A stretch of DNA of 64,000 nucleotides from Magicicada septendecula (taxonomy: Eukaryota > Arthropoda > Insecta > Hemiptera > Cicadidae), in NCBI GenBank assembly GCA_034769895.1, contig CM068367.1:121991927-122055926 (forward strand), in the 5' to 3' direction. Positions 33,801 through 46,048 of the stretch are shown one piece after another. The position numbers were made by a program, and so were the translations under genes. Within the stretch, counting starts at the first letter, position 1. Every line of letters starts with the position of its first letter. Under the pieces are notes generated by a model, which saw only the letters and a list, made by a program, of their open reading frames with translations, was not told the origin of the DNA and searched no databases.

Positions 33801-34481
33801 CCCACTCTTTCTAAGAATATAAAGTAATTGTTCGCCTGTCTGTCAAACCTTTGTTTCGTGAGTTTCCCAAGGTTTGTTGTTACACCCTCGCTAAGAATCC
33901 GTTGCGTCCTGTTCATTTTTCAACTTCCACCCCGTTTTTTCTACCAATTAATAACTTCTCGCTCGCTGTCACTCTGAGTTGCCTCAACGATTTCTCGTTG
34001 TCGTAAATATAAGTTGTCACTCTGGCGTTGTTTTCATGCTGTGCGACATGGTCGTATGTATTCACTGGGTATTCGCTGTATTGTCTCTGTACTATCGAGA
34101 CTTTCTAAATCCTTTGTCAGTGAGTATCCAGTATCCCTTTTCTTACGTTCACACGTGTTGGTTTAACCCTACAGCGTCCCCTCGTTACAATTTCTGCGTA
34201 CTTGTGTCACTGGACTCTGCTCTTTGTTCGGTTTGTTATGATGTCGTAAATTTGAGTTGAGTTTGGTCTGTCAAAGTCGATCCCAATTTCCTTTGTTGCG
34301 TTAAGTCAAACGTTGTCTTATTGTCTCGTAGCTGGCGTCGGGTTGACGTGTTCTTAATTGCCTTTATTTATTGCTCTGGTTTGGTTTGGTGACCTGACTG
34401 TGTGAAAATACACTGCTCGATCAGAAAATTTATAAATTTGAAAATTTTTGATCGCTATATACTCTTGGTCTTTCAAGGAGA
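33801..34481. other. no gene recognised
   Basis: T-rich sequence. A 93-codon plus-strand frame (33979-34260) has no recognised domain. Confidence 0.4.
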
Positions 34482-34692
34482 GGGAGAGAGTGAGAGAGGC
34501 TTATGTGTGGAGCTTTGACTCTTCGGCGGTGTTTCTGACGGTGTTTGGGTGACAGTATTGCTGTTGGGCCATAACGTCTATAGTGTTTATATACGGAGCG
34601 TATTTGATTTTGTGAAAGAGCATTCCGTATTGGGAAAGTATTTACAAAATTTGTATTCCTCACGATGGATAGTCATCATAGGATTATACTCT
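34482..34692 (+). repeat. 210-bp direct repeat, copy 2
   Basis: Partner of 32008-32220. Confidence 0.85.
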
Positions 34693-35054
34693 TGGTTCTT
34701 CAGGCTTCAGGGAGAAGAAGTCCTTTGTCTGGGTTGGCTTGGCCAAAAAAGTTATCAATATTGTTTATTTTTCGTTATGTCGGCAATTTTGGATACCGTA
34801 CATACCCTTGGTGTTTTAAAATCTGTTTATATGATAGAATCGTTGTGTAATTTTCTCGTAATTCAATATAATAGTTTTATTTGACCATCGGTTATTTCTT
34901 TTTCTTTTGCACTAACTTTCCGTTGGAGTTTAATGATCTATCCAGAGACATATAATTTTGAGGGTGTCGAATAAGTGCTCGTGTTTTGTTTTTGTGTGTT
35001 TTGTTCGTGTCTTTTTACTTGTATTTTTCTTGTTTTAGGGCTTTTAGTTTTAGA

Positions 35055-35930
35055 GTAAGGAGTAAGACAGGGATGTTCTCTGTCTCCATTTTTGTTTAAC
35101 TTATACATCCAAGAAGCGATCGATAGAGTAAGGGAAGACACCCATCTCGGAGAAAACATACACGGGGAAAAGTGGACAAAGTGGACGGGGGGTGCTTTTT
35201 CTCTGTGGTTCGCAGATGACATAGCAGTGATTGCAGGGAGCAACGAATATCTACAAAAGATTCTTGACACAATGAATCAAGTAATGAAGAACGAATTCAA
35301 TAAGAATATAAATGAACAAAAGACCAAAGTCCTAGTCTGTAGTCGGAAGGAAGAAGTAAAATCACAAGTGATGGACGTATCGGTAAGGAAATTATAAGCA
35401 GAATTAACCAGGCTAAAATTGCTTTCAACAAACAAAAAAACCTCTTCACTTCAAACACTCTCAGCCTAAAAATAAGGAAGAATCTAGTAAAGACATACGT
35501 GTGGAGTGTTGCCCTATACGGGAGTGAATCTTGTACAACTGGAGAAAGTGACAAGAAAAGACTCCAAGCATTTGAGACCTGGTGCTACAGGAGAATATTC
35601 AAGATAAGCTGGAGGGAGAAGTTAACAAATGAGGAAGTCTTTAGAAGAACTTTCTGCGAAATTTTAAAAAGCAGAAGAGCTAAGTTTATAGGGCGTATAG
35701 TACGGCACAATGGGTTGGTTAAGAGAATAACAGAAGGAACAATTGAAGGGAAGAATCACAGAGGTCGACCCCGTTTAGACTACATGAAACAGCTTATGGT
35801 CGATATAAACTGCACATCATATTGTGAGTTGAAAAGTAAAGCAGAGAAGCATGAAGAGTGGCGAGCCGCTGCCAACCAGCCTATGGGCTGCTAACCTAGA
35901 AGACAGAGTTTTAGAGTTTTAGCCTACTGC
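35055..35930 (+). pseudogene. RTE reverse transcriptase, 5'-truncated relic
   Basis: Begins abruptly at motif B (GVRQGCSLSPFLFNLYI), then FADDIAVIAG (motif C, 35211-35240). A deletion and frame change near 35375 removes the YLGS block, and the frame resumes at NQAKIAFNKQKNLFTSNT, WSVALYGSESC, WCYRRIFKISW and HRGRPRLDYMKQLM. It is a cousin of the copy at 21252. The 5' truncation is typical of non-LTR elements; the internal deletion inactivates it. Confidence 0.85.
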
Positions 35931-36492
35931 AATGCTAAGCAAAAGTGTTTCTCTATAACCCACCGTAATAGCCTCAATAAGCTATTTCTGAATGGGGCTG
36001 TGCAGCTTAACAATCCTCTCTGAACATCCCTCTTTCCTCAGGGGGCTTCTTCGCCATGCATGTCTCTAGTAACTGCTTAACTTTGTATACCATTGCCATC
36101 GACACGGAGGCTCTCCGCCCCCACAAGGCCTATTGTGTCAGTGACTGTCGGCACCTGTTGTCCGAATCGGCACCAGAGACTGCTACAAAAGTAAATAAAA
36201 TTAAAATAATTCGTAAATTCCGGCGCCGTCTGGCGAATAATCGCGTCTCTGATTCCCTTCCAAGCATTAGGTGTCAGAAATACCAGCACCGTTTTCATCC
36301 GTGAACAGCCCTGAAGCTGCAATCAAGCTACGGGAGCACAGACTCTCCGCTAACACACAACGCAACGCAGTGCAGAAGTATAGTAGGACCTAGACCATGA
36401 TACAGCCTCTTTTGGGAGCGGATACGGTAAATGCTGCTTTTTCATCTCAGTGATATTTCCATGCTCGTCATTTATGATTCGTCTATTGATTT
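35931..36492. other. no gene recognised
   Basis: Between the RTE 3' end and family X copy B; nothing recognised. Confidence 0.4.
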
Positions 36493-37279
36493 TTACTTCC
36501 ATGTTCCATAAGGAAATAGAAGTATGGTGATGGCAAAAAAAATCGTGTTCGAGATAAGGGCTGATTCTGATTGTACTACCCTCAAAACATGAAGAAAAGT
36601 CATATCCCGAAAATTGTCTGTGTGTGTATTTGTGTGTCCGTGTGTGTGTGTGTCTGTGTGTAGAATTTTTTCTATGGTGAACGATAACTGCCGCAAATTC
36701 AAACAGAATCAAATAATGTTTTGCATATATGCCTGAGTTGTAAAAGACTCAAGGCCTATTTATTTTGGTAAAGATCGGTTAAGGGGAAGGGGTAGTTTAC
36801 CTGCAACGTTTTATGTTTTAACAAGAGTAAAGTAGGCCTACTTAATTTTGATAAAGTATCCTGAAAAGAAAGTCATAATAATCCACTGTAGAAAGGTATA
36901 TGAACTATGTACAAATGAAAAGGGTAGTTGAAGGGGGAGGGGATAATTTTCTGTAAATGAAAATGATATTTGAAGGGGAAGGGGATAATTTTTTATATGT
37001 GTACTATGTTACTGGCAACAAAGAAGTAGTTTGTTGTTAAAATTCCTTCCCGGGCTGTTTGGCCGTGGTCCAATGTGTTCTGCAAAACCAGACGTTTCGG
37101 CAGTGCCATCGACTTCCATCATCGGTGAAAATCGAGTGCGCTAACGTGAGGTGGTATACATTAGTGACCACAGTACTTCTGAAGAAAGAAGTAGATTCTA
37201 TGGAAATATTGCATTTCCAAAATGATTTTAAATATAAATTTTAGAACATGGAAGTCATGAATGGTTCTGCATACCGCTT
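36493..37279 (-). repeat. interspersed repeat family X, copy B
   Basis: Inverted copy of the family seen at 3806-4603. From the right it has the CGGTATGC...ATGACTTCCATG end, the 'GATGATGGAAGTCGATGG...CCGAAACG' block (37091-37126 on the minus strand), and one inner monomer. The left end is the hairpin CTTCCATGTTCCATAAGGAAATAGAAG. Confidence 0.75.
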
Positions 37280-37559
37280 TTTTAAGGTCAGAACCTTAGA
37301 AAACATGTAAAATTAAAATTGGAATTTCTGTAGTTTCTTCACTTTTCCTTTTCAAGGCAGTAGAGTCGTGTACAAGTTTATCATGCTTTTTAAAGCGTGT
37401 CACCTCTGTGTTTTTATTTTCTATATTGTGTTGATTTTGATTCCATGGCCTATGAATGTGATCAGACATTTACGGTAATAAGTTACAACAACGAGAGCTG
37501 CGAGTTTTAATACTACCATATTATTCTGCAAAGTTAAAATAAACAAGACATTCGAACTA

Positions 37560-37810
37560 ATTTCACGTAAGAAAAGAAAGTTTCCGTAGGCTCAGTGGAT
37601 CAATGTCAAGTGGTAACAGCTGTGTCGAATCTGGCTGGCTTTGTTCTGCATAGACGTCGGTAAACCGCTGCCAACGTGATTGCGTCCCTCTCACGCCGGC
37701 TCTGCCAGCAGCAACAGCCGAGCGTAAGAAGACTTCTGCTGTCGTTGCAGCGTCGACGCGTGTAAAAGGTGTGCCCATCATACTTTGCGAAAGCTCGCGG
37801 TTAAATGCCA
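37560..37810. other. GC-richer patch before a microsatellite
   Basis: A local rise in G+C and CpG (37610-37770) with a 72-codon minus-strand frame that I do not recognise. It could be an exon or promoter-proximal sequence, but nothing supports a gene model. Confidence 0.25.
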
Positions 37811-37838
37811 GGACAAACAGCTTAACCTTTATGTACTC

Positions 37839-37846
37839 CTCTCTCT

Positions 37847-37931
<85 letters not shown>
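37839..37931. repeat. (CT)n(GT)n microsatellite
   Basis: About 12 bases of CT followed by about 80 bases of pure GT. Confidence 0.95.
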
Positions 37932-37933
<2 letters not shown>

Positions 37934-39439
37934 CCGGATTCGCGCTGGCGCCTGCGTTTGTTTGTTAACGTGTTGTTTATGTGTTTCGTTCCACAGCTTT
38001 TTACTATAAATTACGAATTAAATTTATTACAAGCAACAGAGCCTAGAATATTGTCCGTGATAATTTGTTTAAATATGCTAGCACTGTGCGTAAGCGCTAC
38101 TTTTAAAACAACTTTAGAACAGCCGACGTAATACTCTAAACGCGGACGCGCGTGTGTGATAATTTGTGGCACCTATCACGATGTTACAAGTATCATAAAG
38201 CCATAAAGTTTATAATTAACACTTGAAGTAAAAAAATCGGCAAACATCCTATATGCATGACAGGACAATTCATGCTAACGTCTATAAACAGAAAAATTAT
38301 GAAATCGAACTAGTTTACATTACGAATTGCTCGATTGAGCTAGAACCAGAAAGAATATTTTCACTTTTCTTGTGCAAATATTCGCGAACGAATACCCTAG
38401 TTTCTAGTCATTTCTCGGTCAGTTTACCTTTCTATCTTCTTCATTCTCAACATTTGTATTTTTGTTTGTATAAAGTTGAATTAAAAAAAATGTTTAGAGA
38501 GCAAGAAGTCAAACGTGATTACATTTGGAAAATGTAAAAGTTAAATCTACGTACGGAGGAAGCTGAATGGGAAAGGGACACACTAGATTTAGTGTTCGAG
38601 GCCGAGATATATGGAAGAGAAAGTGCGAGTTTTGTGGGGGGGGAGGAGTGAGAGAGCAGGGGCGCGAATTCTGTCTTCTAATTTCGCTAATACGAATCCT
38701 AGTCTCCCTTTTCCTTCACGAGGTCACCGAACTTTGGGATCCTATTAAACCGTCAGGGTTGAAACACCCCACTGCAGCAGGCACCTTCCTACTACTACTA
38801 CTACTACTACTACTATCGCACCCCTATCCAGAGAGAGGGTTAAGTCGCGCAATATAAGTGTCAAATAAATTATTAAACCTTTCATTCCCTGCACTGTGAC
38901 TACTACTGCCGCGGTGAATGCTAAACAACTTTGCAAACTGAAGTGTGATTGGATCAACTAACGGCAAGTGGTTGGCATCGCACCCATGGGGCGCGTTTTG
39001 TTTGTCTCTTAGTACACAGAGGTTTTATATTTTTTGTTATCCGTTAAACACAGAATTTTTTCCATAGAATGAAAAAATGAACTATCTCTTCGTGCTGAGT
39101 CAGTATCTCTCTACATTAACAGAATTATATTAATTTCATATCATACAATTATTATCTTCAAGAAAATACGTAGACTAATTTACTTAAATACGTTTCATTT
39201 AAGTAAAGAGGAATAGATCAAAGAGGCTGCGATAAGAACAGCAAATAACAGCAAGGGATGTTTCCCTGGAAAGGGAAGATTTCTTTATACAGAACTTTCA
39301 ATAGTGAATTTAACAATTGAATAAGCCTCTCAACCAAATTGTGAAAGTAAAGACAGTAATTAGATCATGATCTATTAAGTAGATGAGATTTAATGTAGGA
39401 TTAAATTCTCTTTAATTTGATACTCAACGTGGATTTTCA
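37932..39439. other. no gene; (CTA)n at 38791-38814
   Basis: Short unsupported frames; a CTA trinucleotide run and a G-run near 38636. Confidence 0.45.
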
Positions 39440-39685
39440 CGACTTTTTCACAGGTTGACCCTTCACATTTTTGTCTCTGGTCCCCATGTTTATGGGGAGA
39501 TCAATCTCAAAAACAGTAGGGTTCTGTAGGATAAAAATATGGAAACACGTGGCGTATTTTACGAAAATTGGATGACGCGTTTAAAAGTTATAGTGAGACA
39601 TACCTCAATCGGACAGACAAACAGGCAAATGCGAAACGGTCGAGTTAAAACTGGGCACTCACTTCGCTCGTTGAATAAGAAAACA
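39440..39685 (-). repeat. interspersed repeat, inverted partner of 5318-5560
   Basis: On the minus strand: GCGAAGTGAGTGCCCAGTTTTAACTCGACCGTTT, TGTCTCACTATAAC, CAGAACCCTACTGTTTTT, in the same order as at 5330. Confidence 0.65.
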
Positions 39686-40059
39686 TGATACTTAGAAAAA
39701 CGTCTTTAATTTAGCCATATATGTTATTTTCAGCTGTTAAAGAATTGAAAGAAAGACAGTATGTACAGTGATAAACCATTCTAATTCTAAATACTGAAGA
39801 TTTATTTTTTACACATTTTGTAATGTTTGATGAAGTACTGAATCTCTTGTTTGAAATAATCGATTATTTTCTTCTGAATTTTCTTTTGATTACGTTTACG
39901 AGCTGTTGTATCGCGTCAACCTCTTAACGAGTTATGCCACCCGGCGTTGACTCCTGCTGATGCTACGTACATCATGCGATTTAGCTGTTTACAAATATCA
40001 CTGAATTTTGCATATCGTTTTCGCCTGTGCTCGCGTCCTTTCTCTATATATGCAGTAAT

Positions 40060-40285
40060 TATCTTAATCATCATCATCATCTTCAGGGATTAAACCAAGG
40101 ATGGTTTTTTCCGGTCTCAAGCAGGCAAAGATTAGAGCTGGTCACTCCAGCGCTTCCTCGGACGTCCCACACCTCTCCGTCCCCTCGGCTTATAATTCCA
40201 TAGTTGTTTGGGGATGCGGCAGTCATCCATTCGTCAAAGATGTTCCCACCAATTCAGCCGATACTGGGCGATCCTGTCAAGTATA
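40060..40285 (-). pseudogene. RTE-type element 3' end with (GAT)n tail
   Basis: The minus strand reads RIAQYRLNWWEHL, RMDDCRIPKQLWNYKPRGRRGVGRPRKRWSDQL with single stops, then runs into (GAT)n (complement of ATCATCATC at 40068-40081). This is the RTE C-terminus and 3' microsatellite tail. Polymerase not present. Confidence 0.75.
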
Positions 40286-41804
40286 CTCATAACAACGTTT
40301 GATCCTCCCGGCTAGTACTTATTTGAGGCAATTTAGTAGTGAATATGTCCCCTGGATATGTTACTAGCATATGGTGGGGCTGCCACCTTCAGGCTTAACG
40401 TCCAGCCCGATTTTCTGTCTGGGTGTTCTCCTATAAACTTACTGTCTTACCAGACTAAAGACACCAGTTTTCCCTGTTGAGATATCCATAAGGATCTTAA
40501 ATGTGATGGTTTCTCCTTGCCTCCCATATCCTACGTCGTTGACCAATGGAAGGTCATCCGTCTTTAGGGGCAATTTCTCACCCCAAGGGCAAAAGGGTAC
40601 CCTAACCTATACTTGATAATGACAAGTAGAGGAGGAACAGCTTATACCGGCTGTCACTCGATCTCCAGACCCGCGTTAGCCACCTGTACGTGTTGGACAT
40701 TCCCCGCTTGGAGGTGCGGCTGCATATTTCCCTTCATCAAGGAATGAGACCATAAGGCATTACCCATCCTCACCAGTACTTTGGGGGGTTTGGGGGGGGT
40801 AATTCTCTTCTGTACGAAACACAGATAATAATAAACTTATTTCATTGTTTCCACTAATTTTAATTTTAATTTTGCCGAATTTCGGTATTAAGCTGAGTCC
40901 GCTCGAGCAGGGTTTACAACAATTCCTATTTCTCTTGACGTTGAACCCTTTTTACGAATAACTTCTTTTTTAAAGTTGGAATATGTTGCCCAAATGAAAT
41001 CGTTCGTTAAATACCACGTTTAAAAACTGCTCTTCATGTTTTGTACTAACATCACCAAATGACTTCATAGTGGACTTGCTGGTACAGTTCACGGTTTGAT
41101 GCTGTAAACCTATGTAAGCTGTAATGCCTATCACGGTTTGATACTGTAAATGTGAATGCTTATATTGTTTTATATTGATAGATTGGAATTCGACAAAATT
41201 GACCAGTTAATTTCTTAACATTTTACCTCAAACTTTTACTTAGTCCAGTTTCTTCTTAAGTTAAATATTACACGGCGCGTCTTGGATCCGAACTTTTTTG
41301 AATAGGCATTTGGGTAGTTACTTCAATTTATTATTAAATTATCATAGTATTGTATCGCAAGTGTAATGATAAGTAAAGACGAAAGACTGAAGTCACACCT
41401 GAGATATATGGTGTTATGACGTATAAATTTATAATATAGGCCTAAGACTATGCATTTTGGGGAGAATTGAAATTTAGCTTGATATCAGGAAGACGGAATA
41501 GCGTCTAAAGGGGTTAAGTGTACTTTTTTACGTTAAACTTGGTGCCGAGGGAGGTAAGTCAGTAATCGTTGAGTTACCGCTTTATTCACACCTTGTGAAT
41601 ACGCTGGTGGCGAAGGGAAGATCGTGGATTACTCCTGTGTTCATAGACCCAGGAACAATAAATAATGACCTAACACTTTATTTACAGCTGACATGCCGCT
41701 TATGTGTGTTATTATTCTTATTTTTCTCCAGGTCTTTGGCTTGTCTTACAACACAATTTGTTTCTGCGCTGTTGGATACCTTACGTCTCCAGTCATTCAA
41801 TGAT
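40286..41804. other. no gene recognised
   Basis: 40286-40800 has more balanced composition than its flanks and may be older repeat sequence joined to the RTE 3' end. A G-run sits at 40782-40799. The rest is AT-rich. Confidence 0.35.
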
Positions 41805-42580
41805 GTAACATCATCATCATCATCATCAGCGGCGCAACAACCCATTACTGAGTCAAGGCCTTCTTTAAAACAGCCTCCGCCAGTTGTTCCGGTCAAGTGC
41901 AGCTGCTCTCCAGTTCCGGGTCCCAAGGATGTGGTGCGCATCATAGATCACACCGTCTTCCCAACGTAGTTTGGGTCTACCAACTCTCCTGGTGCCATAG
42001 ATCTGTTCTGCGAGTGCCTTTCTTGGTATTTCATTCTCCCCCATTCTGATCACGTGTCCAGACCGCCTGAGTCTACCAAGCTTTATAATTTTCACAATAT
42101 CTAGTTCATTCAGAAGTGTGTTCAGTTCTTGGTTGGTTCTTTTCCTCCATTCACCTCCCACACATATTGGACCAAATATACTACGGAGGATTTTGCATTC
42201 GTGAACCAGCAGGCTTGCCTCAGACTTTCTAGAAATGGTCCAGGTCTCAGAACCATAGGTGAGAACTGGGCGGATCAGTGTTTTATACAAAAGCAGCTTG
42301 ATGCTCCTGGCAATTATTCTGCTTTGGAACAGGGGTCTGAGACCATAGAAGCACCTATTAGCTGAGGTGATTCTTCGCTTTATTTCCTCTGTTGTTTCCC
42401 CATCAGCGTTAACTTGACATCCTAAATAAACAAAGTTGTTGATTTTTTCGAAGGAATAGATGCCAATTTGGATGTGCTCTCCTTCCCTAGCCTCCTGTCC
42501 TGTGGCCATGTATTTTGTCTTGCTTTCATTTATTATGAAACCCAGTCTCCTTGCGGGACCTTCAAGAGCAAGAAAACTTC
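41805..42580 (-). pseudogene. RTE-type reverse transcriptase, C-terminal half with (GAT)n tail
   Basis: A single open frame on the minus strand (41865-42509, open further to ~42580) gives LGFIINESKTKYM, NNFVYLGCQVNADGETTEEIKRRI, RPVLTYGSETW, LGRLRRSGHVIRM and RRVGRPKLRWEDGV. This is the part that follows the polymerase core in RTE-type proteins, in a lineage distinct from the 21252 copy. The 3' end carries GTTGCGCCGC then (TGA)n (41805-41828). Truncated 5', so non-functional. Confidence 0.85.
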
Positions 42581-43459
42581 ACACATCCAAATTTTCTCTT
42601 CGCCTTTTTCTTTGGCTGTGGTCTTCCGGTCTTCGCCCTTCACTGTCACATAGAAAATTTTCTTCGGCTGTCATTTTCATTCTTTTTTTCTAAACACGTA
42701 AGTCAGATGTTTCCTATGCTTTAATAATCTTACTTTCTGTATCGTCTACCTTTAGACGTATTTGATTTCTGGTTCCTTCTTATTCATCACGTTCCGTTCT
42801 CACCTTGGACACATCCATACATCTTTCACAACGTTCTTCTCGTGAAGCCTGTCACATGTTTTATTATGTTGTTGAATAATTATTATATTGAATACATTTA
42901 TGTTATATGATTCATTATAATTATAACTATATTAAATATTGATTACTCATTCTTCTTTCTCTTATCAAAGTCGTAAGACTATGGTGGTCCATTTTGGATA
43001 TTGTTCTTTGTTTAAGATCCTTTTCCTTACTTCCGATTTACATTTTCCTTAGTGCTCAGTATTTACTCTCACTGCACCCTGTAAGTCGTTTTATACGTCG
43101 TCGTTTCAGCGACGTATTACAACATCTTATTTACTTACAAGAATTTATTTAACTGTTAATCCATAAATTTAGTTGAGATATAAGGCTATTACATTACAAT
43201 TATACAAAATGTAATACACAAATAGCACGCATCCCAACATGATTTGTAAAAATTAGTAAAACTTTCGGCTTACCTCGTAATTATAGTCAGAATATAACAT
43301 GAAGTAATTTAGTAATTATTTGCATGAAGTCATTGGAATTATTAATTGGACTAATTTAATGCTTAAATCGGGCTGAACAGTTGGCTAAGCAGGCGAGGAG
43401 ACAACACGTAGCCACAAAAGTCGGTAGATTAAAGACTACGAGGTATCAATCTGACCACG
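42581..43459. other. no gene recognised
   Basis: AT-rich; nothing identified. Confidence 0.4.
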
Positions 43460-43990
43460 AGATGGAGGGTTAAGCACTGTGGTACGGAATCCGTACAAAA
43501 GACAAATCTGTATAAGAAGATTAAGCTATGTGTATGAATTTTATATAAAAGAGAAGATAAACAAATTTAGGAATATTTGTGGAGCGACTTATAGGCATCT
43601 TAGAAACAAAACAAGACACAGCACAAGGATTAAATTTTATAAAACAATTTCAATACCCACGTTGACATATGCGAGTGAGGTGTGAGTCCTGACGAAATAG
43701 GAATGCGGCAAGATTCAGAGTGCTGAAGTGCACTTTCTCTGAAATACTTTAAACTATACTTTGTAAGATACAAGAAGGAGGAAATAACAGCAGAACGAGA
43801 GGTAAAAGATATAAATACAATGATTTTAACTTATAAAAGACAATGGCTGATCGTTTGCGAAGGATGTCGGAGGATCGATTGCCAAACGCGGAGGTGAAAT
43901 GTAAAACCATTGGTTGACGAGATGTGATTGAAATGGATGCCGGACTAGGTTTATATAACTTACTCCTTATAGGTCAGAAGAAGAAGAAGG
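43460..43990 (+). pseudogene. RTE-type reverse transcriptase, C-terminal relic
   Basis: Reads INKFRNICGATYRHLRNKTRHSTRIKFYKTISIPTLTYASEV and then, across stops, IQSAEVHFL and KDINTMILTYKRQW. Same block order as 27155-27745. Ends in a degenerate GAA/GGA tract at 43979-44004. Confidence 0.7.
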
Positions 43991-44283
43991 AGTAGGAGGA
44001 GGAGACTGGTACTGGACAAGAATTTTTCGGAGGGAGAGTTCTGAAGAACTACAGATTTAGACATATGAGTATAGACATAAGAAATGGATGTGTAATTCAA
44101 CCAACAATTGAATGGGTCAAAGTAAGGAGACAGCCGTGGAACAATCACATGCTAAGGAAGAATAAAGGTGTATCGTCTTGATGCATATCGCTGTGATAAT
44201 CGCCGTTAGGAAGAAGCTCTCCAGCATGTGAATGGCGAGAATCCAATTAACTCTGATTAACAGGCAGTAGCCTGTTTCGGAAT

Positions 44284-44396
44284 GAGAAGAAGAAGTAGTA
44301 GTAGTAGAAGAAGAAGAAGAAGAAGAAGAAGAAGAAGAAGAAGAAGAAGAAGAAGAAGAAGAAGAAGAAGAGAAGAAGAAGAAGAAGAAGAAGAAG
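44284..44396. repeat. (GAA)n microsatellite
   Basis: About 110 bases of GAA with a GTA sub-run at the start and one interruption near 44371. Purine-only on one strand. Confidence 0.95.
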
Positions 44397-44655
44397 GTGC
44401 ACAAATGAAGGAGGTTACGGATCGAGTGCATGTGTTAGGCAAATGCAATATTGTTACGGTCCAGTGGGGACACCTTTAATGTCATAGTGACTCACAGAGG
44501 TGACACTCGGTACAAATTGCTACGATCCCCAGTATTAAGTCATTCATACCGACAAGAATCGGCGGTTGGCACACGGACAGACATAATTGGCACCCATTAT
44601 CCGTTGGCCGTATTGTTGGCACTTATCGTAGAACTTAATGTGCACGATCTGTTGC

Positions 44656-44691
44656 GCGCGCGCGCGCGCACACACACACACACACACACTT
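44656..44691. repeat. (CG)n(CA)n microsatellite
   Basis: CG alternation followed by CA alternation. Confidence 0.9.
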
Positions 44692-45469
44692 ACACGCCTA
44701 CGCCCTCCATATTTAGTTGCAACTAATGTGTATGTGTACCTGTTTCTACACCTTCCTAGTAACAGCCAGCACACACACAGCACTGTAGTTTTCCATTGGA
44801 TTCAGTTCAGTTCCCGAATCGAGAAAATCATTTGTATCGGGTATGGAATATTGACAGTTCGAAGTCAGGATTTCAGTTCGCGGATTCGATTGTATAGAAT
44901 ATGTTAAGTCAAACTCAATAAAGTACTGACAGCTTGTACCTCAGTTCGTTTTCGTGGGCGTGTTAAATGTAGGGGTCTATATATCATTTTTGATAACACA
45001 TGCACGTATATGTTCTTATTCTTTTTGATTTGATTACGCGAAATTAAGTTTTTTTATTCGTGAACTTTGATAATATTGGGTTCTATATTACCATTTGTTC
45101 CATCCGACTTCTTTCCGTTGTGAGTATTTAAAAGCTTCTACCAAAAACTCAACTAGCGTCTCGTGAAAAATGGTAGGTGACGGGGCCTTAAACCCTTCTT
45201 TAGCCTCAGAGCTAGGGTTATGTAATTCTACCGTTGAGGTATTCACCACTGTAATTCTGGGTCTCTCTTAATTCCAGGCATTTTGTTCCTACAGTACTCG
45301 CCATAACTGGCGAACCTTCGAACCTTAGCCAATAGTGAGAAACGCGAATCTGTGTACACAAGACGTACATGTATATAGAGAAGAAGACGTAACTTATATT
45401 CCGAAGTTGCTACCTAAATGGAAGCACAGTACGTTAGCGGAACATAAAGTAGAAAGAAGTAGAAAGCGA
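44692..45469. other. no gene recognised
   Basis: No domain; low-level short frames only. Confidence 0.4.
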
Positions 45470-46048
45470 CAAGTAGAGTATCTAGAATTTAGCATTGCAG
45501 AGGGGGGGGTCCGGAGTTGGGTCGGATTCATACAAAAGAAAAAAACAAGTTAAGACTAATCAACATTACTACCTTCAAAGTGGCTGAAATCAGTCCCAAT
45601 AAAGTAAACGTCATTAACACAATAAAAATACGCGTTATTGAAACAATATTTACAAAATACTTATTGACTGAATTGATTTTTCTATGTTTCATGTTTCAAA
45701 CGTATACGCTGATTCTCTGTAATAACCTGTTTGTATTTAAAATATCGGTATGGAGAACCATACATGACTTCCATATTCTAAGATTTATATTTAAAATCAT
45801 TTTCGAAATGAAATATTACCATAGGAACTACTTCTTTCTACTTACTGCTTCAGCCTTAACCACAGTACTGTGGTCACTAACGTATACCACCTCACGTTAT
45901 CGCACTCGATTTTCACTGATGATGGAAGTCGATGGCATTGCCGAAATGTCTGGTTTTGTAGAAAACATTGGACTACGGCCAAATATACCGGGAAGGAATT
46001 TTAACAAAAACTACTTCTTTGTTGCCGATAACGTTGTACACATATATA

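Noticed and set aside
37771..38131. Three overlapping plus-strand frames of CV repeats
   Set aside because: They are translations of the GT microsatellite.
41595..41969. 124-codon plus-strand frame
   Set aside because: Overlaps the antisense RTE 3' end and its microsatellite tail; no family resemblance in its own right.
44117..44479. Frames of Ser, Leu, Arg or Glu runs
   Set aside because: Products of the GAA tract.
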